Made by a program: the position numbers and the translations under genes. This document shows, piece by piece, positions 9,667 through 21,486 of a DNA stretch of 64,000 bases. Origin of the DNA: Solimonas soli DSM 21787 (GTDB lineage Bacteria; Pseudomonadota; Gammaproteobacteria; Nevskiales; Nevskiaceae); contig NZ_KI440836.1 in the NCBI RefSeq assembly GCF_000474945.1, positions 419,917 through 483,916 on the forward strand. The letters run 5' to 3'. The notes beneath the pieces are model-generated. The model saw only the letters and a list, made by a program, of their open reading frames with translations, had not been told where the DNA came from and did no database searches. Numbering within the stretch: the first letter of the stretch is position 1; each line of letters begins with the position of its first letter.

Positions 9667-9700
9667 CGAAAAGGGCGCCTGGCGGCGCCCTTCTTCGTTT
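9667..9700 (+). terminator. Intrinsic terminator after FKBP gene
   Basis: Perfect 9-bp stem AAGGGCGCC (9671-9679) / GGCGCCCTT (9684-9692) with a TGGC loop and a T-rich run after it. A short A-run before the left arm lets it also act on the convergent gene ending at 9717. Confidence 0.85.
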
Positions 9701-9716
9701 GAGGCGCGGCCCGCGC

Positions 9717-10544
9717 TCAGGGCGCCACTTCGCGCGCGAACTGGTAGTTCCAGTCGTCGCGCTGACGCACGAGACGCAGGTCCTGCCAGAGCACGAACGG
9801 GCGCGTGTGCAGGATCTGCCCCACTTCGCTGACCGAGAGGTCGAGGCTGCTGGCGATGCGCAGGGCGCCGCTGACGTATTCCGAGCGGCCGCTCTTCTCG
9901 TGGCGCAGCTGCGGCCACTGGCGGCGGAACAGCGGCCGGTAGGCGTCCGGATCGCGCGGCTGGAATTCGATCTGGTAGAGGCGGTCGTTGAAGAACTGCA
10001 GTTCGAGCTTGCCGGGCTGATCGAGGTGCTGGTAATCGTCGACCTCGATGAGGTCGAGGTCGCTCGGCGGCACGCCTTCCGGCACCTTGGCGTGGCGCGA
10101 ACTCAGCTGCGGCGCGTAGTGCGCCTGCTCCAGCGCCTTGTAGACCTCGTCGACGCCGGCGTAGCTGCGGAACGGCGGGAAGAAGCTCAGGCGCTGCGCT
10201 TCGGGCACCACGCCCATGTACGCCGCGCGCACGCCGTCGACGGTGATCGGTTCTTCGGCCGGCGGCGCCGCGCCGGGCGCGGGCCCGGCGGCCGGTGCCG
10301 ATGGAGTCGGCGCGGCGACGCTGGCGGACGCCGGCGCGGTCGGGGCCGGCGCTTTCTGCGGCCACCAGGCGCGCGCCAGCAGGCCGATGACGACCAGCGC
10401 CAGCAGCGCGGCCAGCCAGCGCAGCGGCCGCCAGCGCGCCCACCAGGCCGGCGGTTGGTTCGGCGTGCCGCGCGTCGCCGCGCTCTGCGGCGGTTTCCCC
10501 TGCGTCGTCAAGGCGCTCTCCCCTCGCGTTCGGTCATCGAGCAT
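9717..10544 (-). CDS. Membrane-anchored protein of unknown function
   Basis: A 275-residue protein: a proline-rich cytosolic head, one transmembrane helix (LRWLAALLALVVIGLLARAWW), a long Pro/Ala linker, then a soluble ~170-residue domain with repeated aromatic residues (LSFFPPFRSYAGVDEVYKAL, DDYQHLDQPGKLELQFFNDR). No known domain recognised. The ATG at 10544 has no ribosome-binding site, while a TTG at 10511 is preceded by AGGGGAG at good spacing, so the true start may be 11 codons later. It follows metH by 40 nt on the same strand and may be co-transcribed. Confidence 0.7.
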   Translation of the reverse strand: MLDDRTRGESALTTQGKPPQSAATRGTPNQPPAWWARWRPLRWLAALLALVVIGLLARAWWPQKAPAPTAPASASVAAPTPSAPAAGPAPGAAPPAEEPITVDGVRAAYMGVVPEAQRLSFFPPFRSYAGVDEVYKALEQAHYAPQLSSRHAKVPEGVPPSDLDLIEVDDYQHLDQPGKLELQFFNDRLYQIEFQPRDPDAYRPLFRRQWPQLRHEKSGRSEYVSGALRIASSLDLSVSEVGQILHTRPFVLWQDLRLVRQRDDWNYQFAREVAP

Positions 10545-10584
10545 AGCGAAGGGGCGTGGCCCGCACTACCGGCGCGGCGCCGCT

Positions 10585-14388
<3,804 letters not shown>

Positions 14389-14418
14389 GGCGGCGGACGG
14401 ATCGCGGCGGAGGAAGCG

Positions 14419-14452
14419 GCCGAGTATATCTGCTTATGCGGATGAACGGATC
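14419..14452. promoter_or_regulatory. Candidate metH operator
   Basis: Inverted repeat ATCTGC-TTAT-GCGGAT at 14428-14443 (5 of 6 arm positions pair), next to a further ATCCG half-site copy on the minus strand at 14447-14451. It sits about 40 nt upstream of the metH ATG in a locally AT-rich patch. ArsR-type SahR and LysR-type MetR regulators are known to act upstream of metH/metE in proteobacteria; which, if any, binds here is not decided. Confidence 0.45.
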
Positions 14453-14535
14453 GTAAGCGGCCGCCGTAGCCGTTCGTCCGCCGGCAAGGACCTCGCATCC
14501 CGTGCGGGCGCCATCGCGTCCGCCGCGCCCGTAAG

Positions 14536-14645
14536 TTACCGATGCCGGCGTTTGCCGACGCCGGCACGGTTCCCCCAACCCGGATTTCCCCAACCTTTCC
14601 GGGTTACTGAGGGCCAGGTCTTCGATCTGGTCCTTTCTTTTTCCC
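14536..14645 (+). ncRNA. Candidate three-hairpin small RNA or leader ending in a terminator
   Basis: Three consecutive perfect or near-perfect hairpins on the + strand. Hairpin 1 is TGCCGGCGT (14543-14551) / ACGCCGGCA (14558-14566). Hairpin 2 is AACCCGG (14577-14583) / CCGGGTT (14599-14605), with a C-rich loop holding TTTCCCCAACC. Hairpin 3 is GGGCCAGGTC (14611-14620) / GATCTGGTCC (14624-14633) followed by TTTCTTTTT. A related TTCCCCCAACC lies just before hairpin 2. No ORF is inside. It lies between divergent metH and alkB, so it is either a free-standing sRNA or a terminated leader. No known RNA family recognised and no clear promoter seen upstream. Confidence 0.5.
14611..14643 (+). terminator. 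Intrinsic terminator of the candidate small RNA
   Basis: Ten-pair stem (two G-U pairs) with a TTC loop at 14621-14623, followed by TTTCTTTTTC. No protein gene ends upstream of it on this strand. Confidence 0.75.
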
Positions 14646-14699
14646 GCCGCCTTTTTCCGGCCTTGCCCGGCCGCGCCGCGACCGCCCGTCGCCGACCTT

Positions 14700-14726
14700 T
14701 TGACTTTAATTAAACGATCGGATAAT
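14700..14726 (+). promoter_or_regulatory. Candidate sigma70 promoter of alkB
   Basis: TTGACT at 14700-14705 and GATAAT at 14721-14726, separated by 15 nt inside an AT-rich stretch that stands out in this GC-rich DNA. It lies about 55 nt before the alkB start. The spacer is shorter than the ideal 17. Confidence 0.5.
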
Positions 14727-14778
14727 TTCGCCTCCGTCACCTTGCCGTGACCGAACCGAACCGTATGAGGAGAGAACC

Positions 14779-15954
14779 ATGCATACAGCCAGCCTCGCAC
14801 CGGCGTGGCGCGACAACAAGCGCTACCTGTGGCCGCTCGGCGGCATCATCATGCTGCTGGTGCCGATCGCCGGCGTGCTGTACCAGGCGACCGGCTGGGG
14901 CGGCTGGTGGTGGCTCGGCCCGATGGTGGTCTACGGCCTGATTCCGCTCGCCGATCTGCTGGTCGGCTCCGACACCAACAATCCGCCCGAGGCGCGCGTG
15001 CCCTCGCTCGAGAAGGAGCGCTACTACCGCTGGGCGGTGTATCTCGCCGTCGCCTGCGAATACGTGTCGGTGATCTGGGGCGCATGGATGGCGGCCAACG
15101 GCGGCCTGCCCTGGTACCACATCGTCGGCCTGGCAATGACCATCGCCATGGTCACCGGCGTGTCGATCAACACCGGCCACGAACTCGGCCACAAGACCGA
15201 CAAGCTCGAGCAGTGGCTCGCCAAGATCGCGCTCGCGCCGACCGCCTACGGCCATTTCTTCGTCGAGCACAACCGCGGCCACCACGTGCGCGTGGCGACG
15301 CCGGAGGATCCGGCCAGTTCGCGCTTCGGCGAGAGCTTCTGGGCCTTCCTGCCGCGCACCATGGTCGGCAGCCTGAAGTCGGCCTGGGAGATCGAGGCCC
15401 GGCGCCTGCGGCGCAACGGCAAGCCGGTATGGTCGCTGCAGAACAACAACCTCAATGCCTGGGCGATGACGGTCGTGCTGTTCGGCGGCCTGGCGGCCTG
15501 GCTGGGCGGGCAGGTGCTGCCGTTCCTGCTGCTGCAGGCCTTCGTCGGCGCCTCGCTGCTGGAGGTCGTCAACTACCTCGAGCACTACGGCCTCATGCGC
15601 GAGCGGCGCGCCGACGGCAGCTACGAGCGCTGCCAGCCGCGGCATTCGTGGAACAGCAACCAGATCGTCACCAATGTGTTCCTCTACCAGCTGCAGCGGC
15701 ACTCGGATCACCACGCCAATCCGACGCGCTCCTACCAGTCGCTGCGCCACTTCGACGAGGCGCCGCAGCTGCCGACGGGCTACGCCGGCATGATCCTGCT
15801 CGCCTACCTGCCGCCGCTGTGGTTTAAAATCATGAACCCCCGGGTCGTCGCGCACTACGAAGGCGACATGAGCCGGGCCAACATCAAGCCGGAGATCCGC
15901 GACGCCGTGATCGCCCGGTATGCGCCGCAACGCCGCGGCGGAGCCGTGGCATAG
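14779..15954 (+). CDS. alkB: Alkane 1-monooxygenase AlkB
   Basis: Integral-membrane di-iron enzyme that hydroxylates the terminal carbon of medium-chain n-alkanes, with electrons from rubredoxin. The 391-residue sequence shows the four AlkB histidine motifs: HELGHK, EHNRGHH, the alkane-hydroxylase signature NYLEHYG, and LQRHSDHH. About six transmembrane helices are visible. The ribosome-binding site AGGAGAG lies well placed before the ATG. Rubredoxin follows 102 nt later, but beyond a strong terminator. Confidence 0.96.
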   Translation: MHTASLAPAWRDNKRYLWPLGGIIMLLVPIAGVLYQATGWGGWWWLGPMVVYGLIPLADLLVGSDTNNPPEARVPSLEKERYYRWAVYLAVACEYVSVIWGAWMAANGGLPWYHIVGLAMTIAMVTGVSINTGHELGHKTDKLEQWLAKIALAPTAYGHFFVEHNRGHHVRVATPEDPASSRFGESFWAFLPRTMVGSLKSAWEIEARRLRRNGKPVWSLQNNNLNAWAMTVVLFGGLAAWLGGQVLPFLLLQAFVGASLLEVVNYLEHYGLMRERRADGSYERCQPRHSWNSNQIVTNVFLYQLQRHSDHHANPTRSYQSLRHFDEAPQLPTGYAGMILLAYLPPLWFKIMNPRVVAHYEGDMSRANIKPEIRDAVIARYAPQRRGGAVA

Positions 15955-15985
15955 CGGCTCGTCCGTCGCGTTAACACCCTGATCG

Positions 15986-16022
15986 AGGGCGGCGCATCGG
16001 CTAAGATGCGCCGCCTTTTTTT
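15986..16022 (+). terminator. Strong terminator between alkB and rubredoxin
   Basis: Perfect 10-bp stem GGCGGCGCAT (15988-15997) / ATGCGCCGCC (16006-16015), loop CGGCTAAG, followed by seven T. It separates two genes expected to work together. Confidence 0.92.
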
Positions 16023-16055
16023 GTGCAACCAGCAACCGAAGCTAGCGAGAGAGTT

Positions 16056-16229
16056 ATGCCGTTCAAGAAGTGGCGCTGCGTGATCTGCGACTGGGTCTAT
16101 GACGAAGAACTCGGTGCGCCGAACGACGGCATCCCGCCGGGCACGCGCTGGGCCGACGTGCCGGCCGACTGGAGCTGTCCGGATTGCGGCGCGTCCAAGG
16201 CCGACTTCGAGATGGTCGAGACCGACTGA
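16056..16229 (+). CDS. rubA: Rubredoxin
   Basis: A 57-residue one-iron electron carrier with both CxxC knuckles, [14 protein letters not shown] and [15 protein letters not shown], and the conserved aromatic residues of AlkG2/RubA-type rubredoxins that pass electrons to AlkB. No rubredoxin reductase gene is seen in the window. Its stop overlaps the ppnP start (TGATG at 16227-16231), so the two are co-translated. The terminator just upstream means it needs its own promoter or readthrough from alkB. Confidence 0.95.
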   Translation: MPFKKWRCVICDWVYDEELGAPNDGIPPGTRWADVPADWSCPDCGASKADFEMVETD

Positions 16230-16543
16230 TGAGCACGCAATTCGACGCTGTTTCGGTCGTCAAGAAGGCCAACGTCTATTTCGACGGCAAGTGCGTCAGC
16301 CACACCGTGCTGTTCGCCGACGGCACCAAGAAATCGGTCGGCGTGATCCTGCCGTCGACCCTCAACTTCGGCACCGGCGCGCCGGAGCGCATGGAGCTGC
16401 TCGACGGCCGCTGCCGCGTGCGCCTGGCCGGCCATCAGGACTGGAACGAGTACCGCGGCGGCCAGAGCTTCGACGCGCCCGGCAACTCGTCGTTCGACAT
16501 TGAAACGCTCGAAACCCTGCACTACGTCTGCCACTTCGGCTGA
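16229..16543 (+). CDS. ppnP: Pyrimidine/purine nucleoside phosphorylase PpnP (DUF1255)
   Basis: A 104-residue single-cupin protein. [20 protein letters not shown], then [20 protein letters not shown] and the end HYVCHFG match the PpnP/YaiE family, which splits nucleosides with phosphate in E. coli. Length is standard. Start chosen at the ATG overlapping the rubredoxin stop, which gives the normal N-terminus. The pairing with rubredoxin is probably one of position only. Confidence 0.92.
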   Translation: MSTQFDAVSVVKKANVYFDGKCVSHTVLFADGTKKSVGVILPSTLNFGTGAPERMELLDGRCRVRLAGHQDWNEYRGGQSFDAPGNSSFDIETLETLHYVCHFG

Positions 16544-16573
16544 CGCCATGCGCCGCGAGTCGGAACGCTCGCG

Positions 16574-18022
16574 GTGAACGCCGGCAGGCTGGCAGGCTGG
16601 CGGAGGCATCTGGCGCGCAACTGGCTGCTGTGGCGGCCACGCGTGCGCTACTGGACGGCGGCAGCGGCGATCGGCCTGATCGCCGCGCTGTTCGCGCGCG
16701 GCGCCGACTGGGCGCACGCGCGCATCGTCGAGGCGACGCAGTGGCTGCCGCTGCTGTCGCTGCTCACCGTGCCGATCGGCCTCGTCGCCATCGTCGGCTT
16801 CACGCGCCGCTTCGTGCCGAGCGCCGCCGGCAGCGGCATTCCGCAGGTGCTCGCCGTGCTGCGGCACCACGACGCCGAACTGCGACGCCGCATGCTGGCC
16901 CTGCCGGTCGCGCTGCTGAAACCGCTGCTGACGGTGATCGCCATTCTCTGCGGCGCCTCGGTCGGCCGTGAGGGGCCGACCGTGCAGATCGGCGCGGCGA
17001 TCGCCAATCTCGCCGGCGCGCGCTACAGCCCGCGCGTGCAGCGCAGCCTGATCCTCGCCGGCGGTGCGGCCGGCATCGCCGCGGCGTTCAACACGCCGAT
17101 CGCCGGCATCGTCTTCGCGTTCGAGGAGCTCGCCTCGAGCCTCGAGGAAAAGGCCAGCGGCACCCTGCTGATGCTGGTCATCATCGCCGCCATGGTGGCG
17201 ATCGCCGTGCTCGGCGACCGCGTCTATCTCGGCATCGTCGACACCCACGTCACGCATCTTTCGCAGTGGCGCGCGGTGCTGATCTGCGGCCTCGCCGGCG
17301 GGCTCTGCGGCGGCCTGTTCAGCCGCTTCCTGTTCGCCGGCACGCGCGCCGCGCGACATTACCTGCAGCGCATCGGCCTGCGCTGGGCGCTGCTGTGCGG
17401 GCTGCTCGTCGGCCTGATCGGGCTGGTCGCCGGCGGCGCCACCTACGGCAGCGGCTACGGCGAGACGCGCGCGCTGCTCGGCGCGCCCGACGCGCTGTCG
17501 GCCTGGTTTCCGCTGCTCAAGGCGGCGGCGACCTGGCTGTCCTACGTCAGCGGCATTCCCGGCGGCATCTTCTCGCCCTCGCTGGCGATCGGTGCCGGGC
17601 TCGGCGCCGACATCGCACGCTGCGTGGACTTCGCGCCGGCCGCCGCCATCGTCCTGCTGACCATGGCGGCGTACTTCGCCGGCGCCACGCAGGCGCCGCT
17701 GACGGCGGCGGTGATCGTCGCCGAGATGACGCTGGGCCAGAAGATGATCCTGCCGCTGATGGGCGCCGCGCTGCTCGGCGCCGGCACCGCCAGGCTGGTC
17801 TGGCGCAACTCGCTGTACCAGGCCCTGATGGGCGATCTGCTGGCGCCCCCCGGCGAGCGCGCGCCGGCTCCGGCCGCGCATGCGCAGGAGGCAGATACCG
17901 CCTCGGCGGCGGCAACAGCCGTGCCGGCGCCGCCCGCCGGCGAGGCTGCGTCTTCCGGCGATACGCCCTCGGCGTTCAGCGGCGATACGGGTCGCGCATC
18001 CAGAATCGACGGCGGCCCGTAA
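16574..18022 (+). CDS. CLC-family chloride transporter
   Basis: A 482-residue inner-membrane protein with the CLC selectivity motifs in order: GSGIPQVLAV, GREGPTVQIG (carrying the gating glutamate), GGAAGIAAAFNTPIAGIVFAFEEL, and GGIFSPSLAIGAGLG. About ten to twelve membrane helices are followed by an Ala/Pro-rich, low-complexity cytosolic tail (about residues 430-482) with no CBS domain. It starts with GTG; no ATG is in frame nearby and a short hairpin (CGCGAG/CTCGCG) abuts the start. Channel or proton exchanger mode cannot be told from this. Confidence 0.9.
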   Translation: MNAGRLAGWRRHLARNWLLWRPRVRYWTAAAAIGLIAALFARGADWAHARIVEATQWLPLLSLLTVPIGLVAIVGFTRRFVPSAAGSGIPQVLAVLRHHDAELRRRMLALPVALLKPLLTVIAILCGASVGREGPTVQIGAAIANLAGARYSPRVQRSLILAGGAAGIAAAFNTPIAGIVFAFEELASSLEEKASGTLLMLVIIAAMVAIAVLGDRVYLGIVDTHVTHLSQWRAVLICGLAGGLCGGLFSRFLFAGTRAARHYLQRIGLRWALLCGLLVGLIGLVAGGATYGSGYGETRALLGAPDALSAWFPLLKAAATWLSYVSGIPGGIFSPSLAIGAGLGADIARCVDFAPAAAIVLLTMAAYFAGATQAPLTAAVIVAEMTLGQKMILPLMGAALLGAGTARLVWRNSLYQALMGDLLAPPGERAPAPAAHAQEADTASAAATAVPAPPAGEAASSGDTPSAFSGDTGRASRIDGGP

Positions 18023-18074
18023 GAGCTCGCAGGGGCGCCCGCATCGGGGCGCCGCCACTGCGCGAGGAGGACGT

Positions 18075-18431
18075 ATGAAGATTCCGCACGCCGCCAGCCT
18101 GCTGGCCGCCGCCGCCCTGCTGCTGTGCGCCGGCGCGCAGGCCGGGGACCTCCGGGCCCATCCGGACACCGTCTACGTGCGACCCGGCACGTTCTATACC
18201 CACCCGCTGCCGCGTTCGAGCGCCGAGGACATGGCGATCACCGAGCGCGTCGTCGCGCTGCTCGCGCAGGATCATCGCCTGCAGGACGAGACGATCGGCG
18301 TCACCACGGTCAACGGCGTGGTCATGCTCAGCGGCCACGTCAGCTCGCCGACGCGCGTCTACCGCGCCGTCGAGCTGGCGCGCCGGGTCGCCGGCGTGCG
18401 CGCCGTCAAGGACGACCAGCTCGAGGCCTGA
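18075..18431 (+). CDS. BON-domain periplasmic protein
   Basis: A 118-residue protein with a Sec signal peptide (about residues 1-23, ending AQAG) and one BON domain (AITERVVALLAQDHRLQDET, then GVTTVNGVVMLSGHVSS, and VAGVRAVKDDQL). BON domains bind membranes or other envelope components, as in OsmY. Here the single domain makes it a small OsmY-like protein. A strong GAGGAGG ribosome-binding site precedes the ATG. A terminator follows within 90 nt. Confidence 0.88.
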   Translation: MKIPHAASLLAAAALLLCAGAQAGDLRAHPDTVYVRPGTFYTHPLPRSSAEDMAITERVVALLAQDHRLQDETIGVTTVNGVVMLSGHVSSPTRVYRAVELARRVAGVRAVKDDQLEA

Positions 18432-18480
18432 AACCGGGCACTCGAAACGGCACCCTTGCCCCGCTCCTTCACCGGAGCCC

Positions 18481-18518
18481 TGAGGCGGCCGTCGGCATCG
18501 GCGGCCGCCTGATTTTTG
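18481..18518 (+). terminator. Terminator after BON gene
   Basis: Stem AGGCGGCCG (18483-18491) / CGGCCGCCT (18502-18510), 10-nt loop, then GA and five T. Confidence 0.8.
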
Positions 18519-18568
18519 CCCGCCGCGCGCAGCCGCTACGATGGCGGCCCCCGTCCGCCGGTGCACGC

Positions 18569-19324
18569 ATGTCCGATTTCTCGTTGCGCGATCGCGTCGC
18601 CGTCGTGACCGGCGCTTCGCGCGGGCTCGGCCTGCAGATCGCGCTGGCCCTGGCGCGGGCCGGCGCGCAGGTCTGCGTGCACGGCCGTGACCGTGCGCGC
18701 GTCGACGCGGCGGTGCGGGCGATCGTGGCCGAAGGCGGCTCGGCGGCGCCCCTGGTCTTCGCGCTCGATGACGAAGCCGCCGCCGAAGGCGCCCTGCGCG
18801 GCGTCGCCGAGCGGCACGGCCGCCTCGACGTCCTCGTCAACAACGCCAGCGCGCGCGACCGCCGCGCCCTCGACGCGCTCGATGCGGCCGCGCTGCGCCG
18901 GCTGCTCGAGATCGACCTGGTCGCGCCCTTCCATCTCGCGCGCTGCGCGGCGGCACTGATGCGCAGCGGCGGCCGCATCGTCAACATCACGTCGATCGCC
19001 GGACCGATCGCGCGCGGCGGCGACGCCGCCTATACCGCCGCCAAGGGCGGGCTCGACGCGCTGACGCGCGCGCTCGCCGCCGAACTCGGCCCGCGCGGCA
19101 TCGGCGTCAACGCCGTCGCGCCCGGCTATTTCGCCACCGAGGCGAATGCCGCGATGGTGGCCGACGCCGGCGTCGCCGGCTGGCTGGCGCGACGCACCTC
19201 GTTCGGTCGCTGGGGCGAGCCGCGGGAGATCGCCGGCGCGGTGGTCTTCCTCGCCTCGCCGGCGGCCTCCTACATCACCGGCCAGACGCTCGCGGTCGAC
19301 GGCGGCTACCTCGCGCATTTCTGA
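18569..19324 (+). CDS. SDR-family oxidoreductase
   Basis: A 251-residue NAD(P)-dependent short-chain dehydrogenase. The cofactor motif TGASRGLG lies near residue 14, NNAS near 92, and the catalytic Ser-Tyr-Lys appear as ITSIAG and YTAAKGG. The end YITGQTLAVDGGYLAHF is the classical SDR C-terminus. Substrate is not predictable; FabG-like and gluconate 5-dehydrogenase-like enzymes share this outline. An Arg after the first glycine motif (GRDRAR) suggests NADP(H) preference. Confidence 0.88.
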   Translation: MSDFSLRDRVAVVTGASRGLGLQIALALARAGAQVCVHGRDRARVDAAVRAIVAEGGSAAPLVFALDDEAAAEGALRGVAERHGRLDVLVNNASARDRRALDALDAAALRRLLEIDLVAPFHLARCAAALMRSGGRIVNITSIAGPIARGGDAAYTAAKGGLDALTRALAAELGPRGIGVNAVAPGYFATEANAAMVADAGVAGWLARRTSFGRWGEPREIAGAVVFLASPAASYITGQTLAVDGGYLAHF

Positions 19325-19362
19325 GCGGACCTTTTCCGGCGGACATCGGCCGCCGCAGGGCA

Positions 19363-19376
19363 TTGATCCGGGTCAT
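19363..19376. promoter_or_regulatory. FNR/ANR-type box upstream of the universal stress gene
   Basis: TTGAT-CCGG-GTCAT matches the TTGAT-N4-ATCAA consensus at 8 of 10 positions. Its centre is about 65 nt before the ATG at 19435. Confidence 0.6.
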
Positions 19377-19434
19377 GGCGGGGCCGCGCCGCGCTGGCGA
19401 TGCTGCGGCGTCCCTGCCTGTCGCCGCGTCCGCC

Positions 19435-20394
19435 ATGAAACCGTATGAACGCATCCTCCTGATCGCCCGACCGGACCTGCAGCGCTCGCCGGCCCTGCGC
19501 CAGGCGGCGGTCCTGGCGCGCGCCACCGGCGCGGCGCTGCACATTGCCGTGTTCGACCACAGCGCGACGCTCGATCTGGTCGCGCGCCTGCGCGCCGAGG
19601 ACCAGCGCGGGCTGCGCGACACCTTCCTGCGCCAGCGCCGCGACTGGCTCGCCGGGCAGGCCGCCGACCTGCGCGCCGACGGCATCGAGGTGACGACCGA
19701 GGCGGTGTGGAGCCGGCACGCGCTCGACGAAATCCTCGCGCACGTCGTCGAATCCGGCGCCGCGCTGGTCGTCAAGGACGTCGAGATGCGCAGCGGCCTG
19801 CGCCGCGTGCTGATGCACGCGCTGGACTGGCAGCTGTTGCGCGAGTGTCCGGTCCCGCTGCTGCTGGTGCACAGCGAGCAGATCACGCCGCGCCGCGTCA
19901 TCGTCGCCGCCGACGCCCTGCGCGGCGCCGACGATGCGCTGAACAACAAGCTGTTCGACCACGCGCTCGGCCTCGCCTATGCGACGCAGGCGCGCCTGCA
20001 CCTGGCCTACGCCTTCGCGCTGCCGGCGGCGGCCGCCGCCGATCCCGCGGTGATGGTCACGCAGGAGCTGTACGAGACCTTGCGCGAGACGCATCTCGAT
20101 GCCTTCACGGCGCTCGCCGACGCGCACGGCGTGCCGCCCGAACGTCGCCACTTCCTCGGCGGACCGCCGGCCGCGGCGCTGGCGCGCTTCGCGCGGCAGT
20201 GCGACGCCGATCTGCTGGTGCTCGGCGCGGCGCAGCACAGCGGCTTGGAACGGCTGCTGTTCGGCAGCACCGCGGCGGCCGTGCTCGACGAGCTGAGCTG
20301 CAGCGTGCTGGTCATCAAGCCGGACGCAACGGAGCGGGCGCTGCGCGACGCGATCGCCGCCCGCCGCGCCGCCGCGATGCGCGAGGCGGCCTAG
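19435..20394 (+). CDS. Tandem-domain universal stress protein (UspA family)
   Basis: A 319-residue cytosolic protein made of two Usp domains, UspE-like. The first (residues 1-145, starting YERILLIARPDLQ) lacks a clear ATP-binding motif. The second (about 146-305) keeps the LGAAQHSGLERLLFGSTAAA nucleotide-binding loop and the closing SCSVLVIKP strand. Such proteins support survival under oxygen limitation in pseudomonads under ANR control, which fits the FNR box in front and the fnr gene behind. The ATG at 19435 was chosen over 19363, which would place the start inside the box. Confidence 0.9.
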   Translation: MKPYERILLIARPDLQRSPALRQAAVLARATGAALHIAVFDHSATLDLVARLRAEDQRGLRDTFLRQRRDWLAGQAADLRADGIEVTTEAVWSRHALDEILAHVVESGAALVVKDVEMRSGLRRVLMHALDWQLLRECPVPLLLVHSEQITPRRVIVAADALRGADDALNNKLFDHALGLAYATQARLHLAYAFALPAAAAADPAVMVTQELYETLRETHLDAFTALADAHGVPPERRHFLGGPPAAALARFARQCDADLLVLGAAQHSGLERLLFGSTAAAVLDELSCSVLVIKPDATERALRDAIAARRAAAMREAA

Positions 20395-20726
20395 GCCCGT
20401 TGACGCGTTGCGCGTGGGCGTGAAGCCGTCCGGCACCGGGTCCCCGTCCAAGGGCAAGCCGCCGGGCGACTTTCCGAGGGCCGGACCATTTTGGGCCCAG
20501 CGCGGCGTCTCTCGCCGTTCATGCACATCGCGCACATGGCGCGCCGCGTGCCTTGCGCCGGGCCGAAACGATCCCGGTCACGGCGACGCTCATCACGGCA
20601 ACAGACCCCTGGCAGGCGACAGGCGCCCACGTAGTTGCCGCAAGAGCTGTACGCGGAATTCCGTATGGGCGGCGAGCGGCCCCGAGCCTACCTTAGCTGC
20701 ACATTCGAGGTTCGGGAGAAACCGCC
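20395..20726. other. Intergenic gap, no supported feature
   Basis: 332 nt between the stress-protein gene and fnr. No gene-like frame, FNR box or convincing hairpin terminator was found. The fnr promoter must lie at its right end (a GAGAAACC stretch serves as ribosome-binding region). Confidence 0.6.
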
Positions 20727-21476
20727 ATGACGCAAGACATTGACCACGCCGGCAGCGCGGATCCCTGCCGCAATTGCCTGCGCCACGGCGGCTGCCTGGG
20801 CGCCGCCCTGCAGGAAGCCGAGCACCATGCCGACGCCGGCGTGATCGGCGTGCTGACGCTGCAGCGCGGGCAGAGCCTGCATCGCATCGGCGACAACGCC
20901 AACGCGGTCTACATCGTGCAGAGCGGCGCCCTGAAGTCACGGCGCCATTCCCTGCAGGGCGACGAGGAGATCGTCGCCTTCCGTCTGCCGGGCGACGCCA
21001 TCGGCCTCGACGAGATCGGCCAGAAGGTGCGCGGCACCGAGGCCGTGGCGCTGTGCACGACGCGCGTCTGCCGCCTGCCGCTCGACGTGCTGCGCGCGGA
21101 AATGCAGCAGTCGGAGCGTGTCGCCGAACATCTCTACGACGATCTCGGCCACGAGTTCGAGCGCCTGCACGAACGCCTGCAGAACGAACGGCGTTCGGCG
21201 CCGTCGCGCATCGCCGGCTTCCTGCTCGCCCAGCTGCAGCGCCGCCAGCGCCTGTTCGGCACGCAGATCGACCGCTTCACGCTGCCGATGACGCGCGTCG
21301 ATCTCGGCCGCTTCCTGGGCCTGGCCACGGAAACCGTGTCGCGCATGTTCACGCGCCTGCAGCTGGATGGCGTGATCGTCTGCGACGGTGCTTCGGTGCA
21401 GGTTCTCGACGCCGAGGCGCTGCGGCGCTGCGCGCAGGACCGGCCGGCCGCCGACAAGATGGCGCGCGCCGCCTGA
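20727..21476 (+). CDS. fnr: FNR/ANR-type oxygen-sensing transcription regulator
   Basis: A 249-residue Crp/Fnr-family regulator. Iron-sulfur ligands are present: Cys14, Cys17 and Cys23 (CRNCLRHGGC) plus Cys115 (RVCRLP), matching the four of E. coli FNR. The cyclic-nucleotide-like beta roll spans about 40-125 and the long dimer helix 130-170. The recognition helix holds ETVSR, whose Glu, Ser and Arg contact TTGAT half-sites in FNR. It should activate genes when oxygen is low, and several matching boxes lie in this window, including those before ccoN and hemN. Convergent with fixJ, 10 nt apart. Confidence 0.95.
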   Translation: MTQDIDHAGSADPCRNCLRHGGCLGAALQEAEHHADAGVIGVLTLQRGQSLHRIGDNANAVYIVQSGALKSRRHSLQGDEEIVAFRLPGDAIGLDEIGQKVRGTEAVALCTTRVCRLPLDVLRAEMQQSERVAEHLYDDLGHEFERLHERLQNERRSAPSRIAGFLLAQLQRRQRLFGTQIDRFTLPMTRVDLGRFLGLATETVSRMFTRLQLDGVIVCDGASVQVLDAEALRRCAQDRPAADKMARAA

Positions 21477-21486
21477 GGCCCGGCGG

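Noticed and set aside
14389-14778. SAM, SAH or cobalamin riboswitch before metH
   Set aside because: None of the conserved cores of these riboswitches could be found on the minus strand; the structured element reads on the plus strand.
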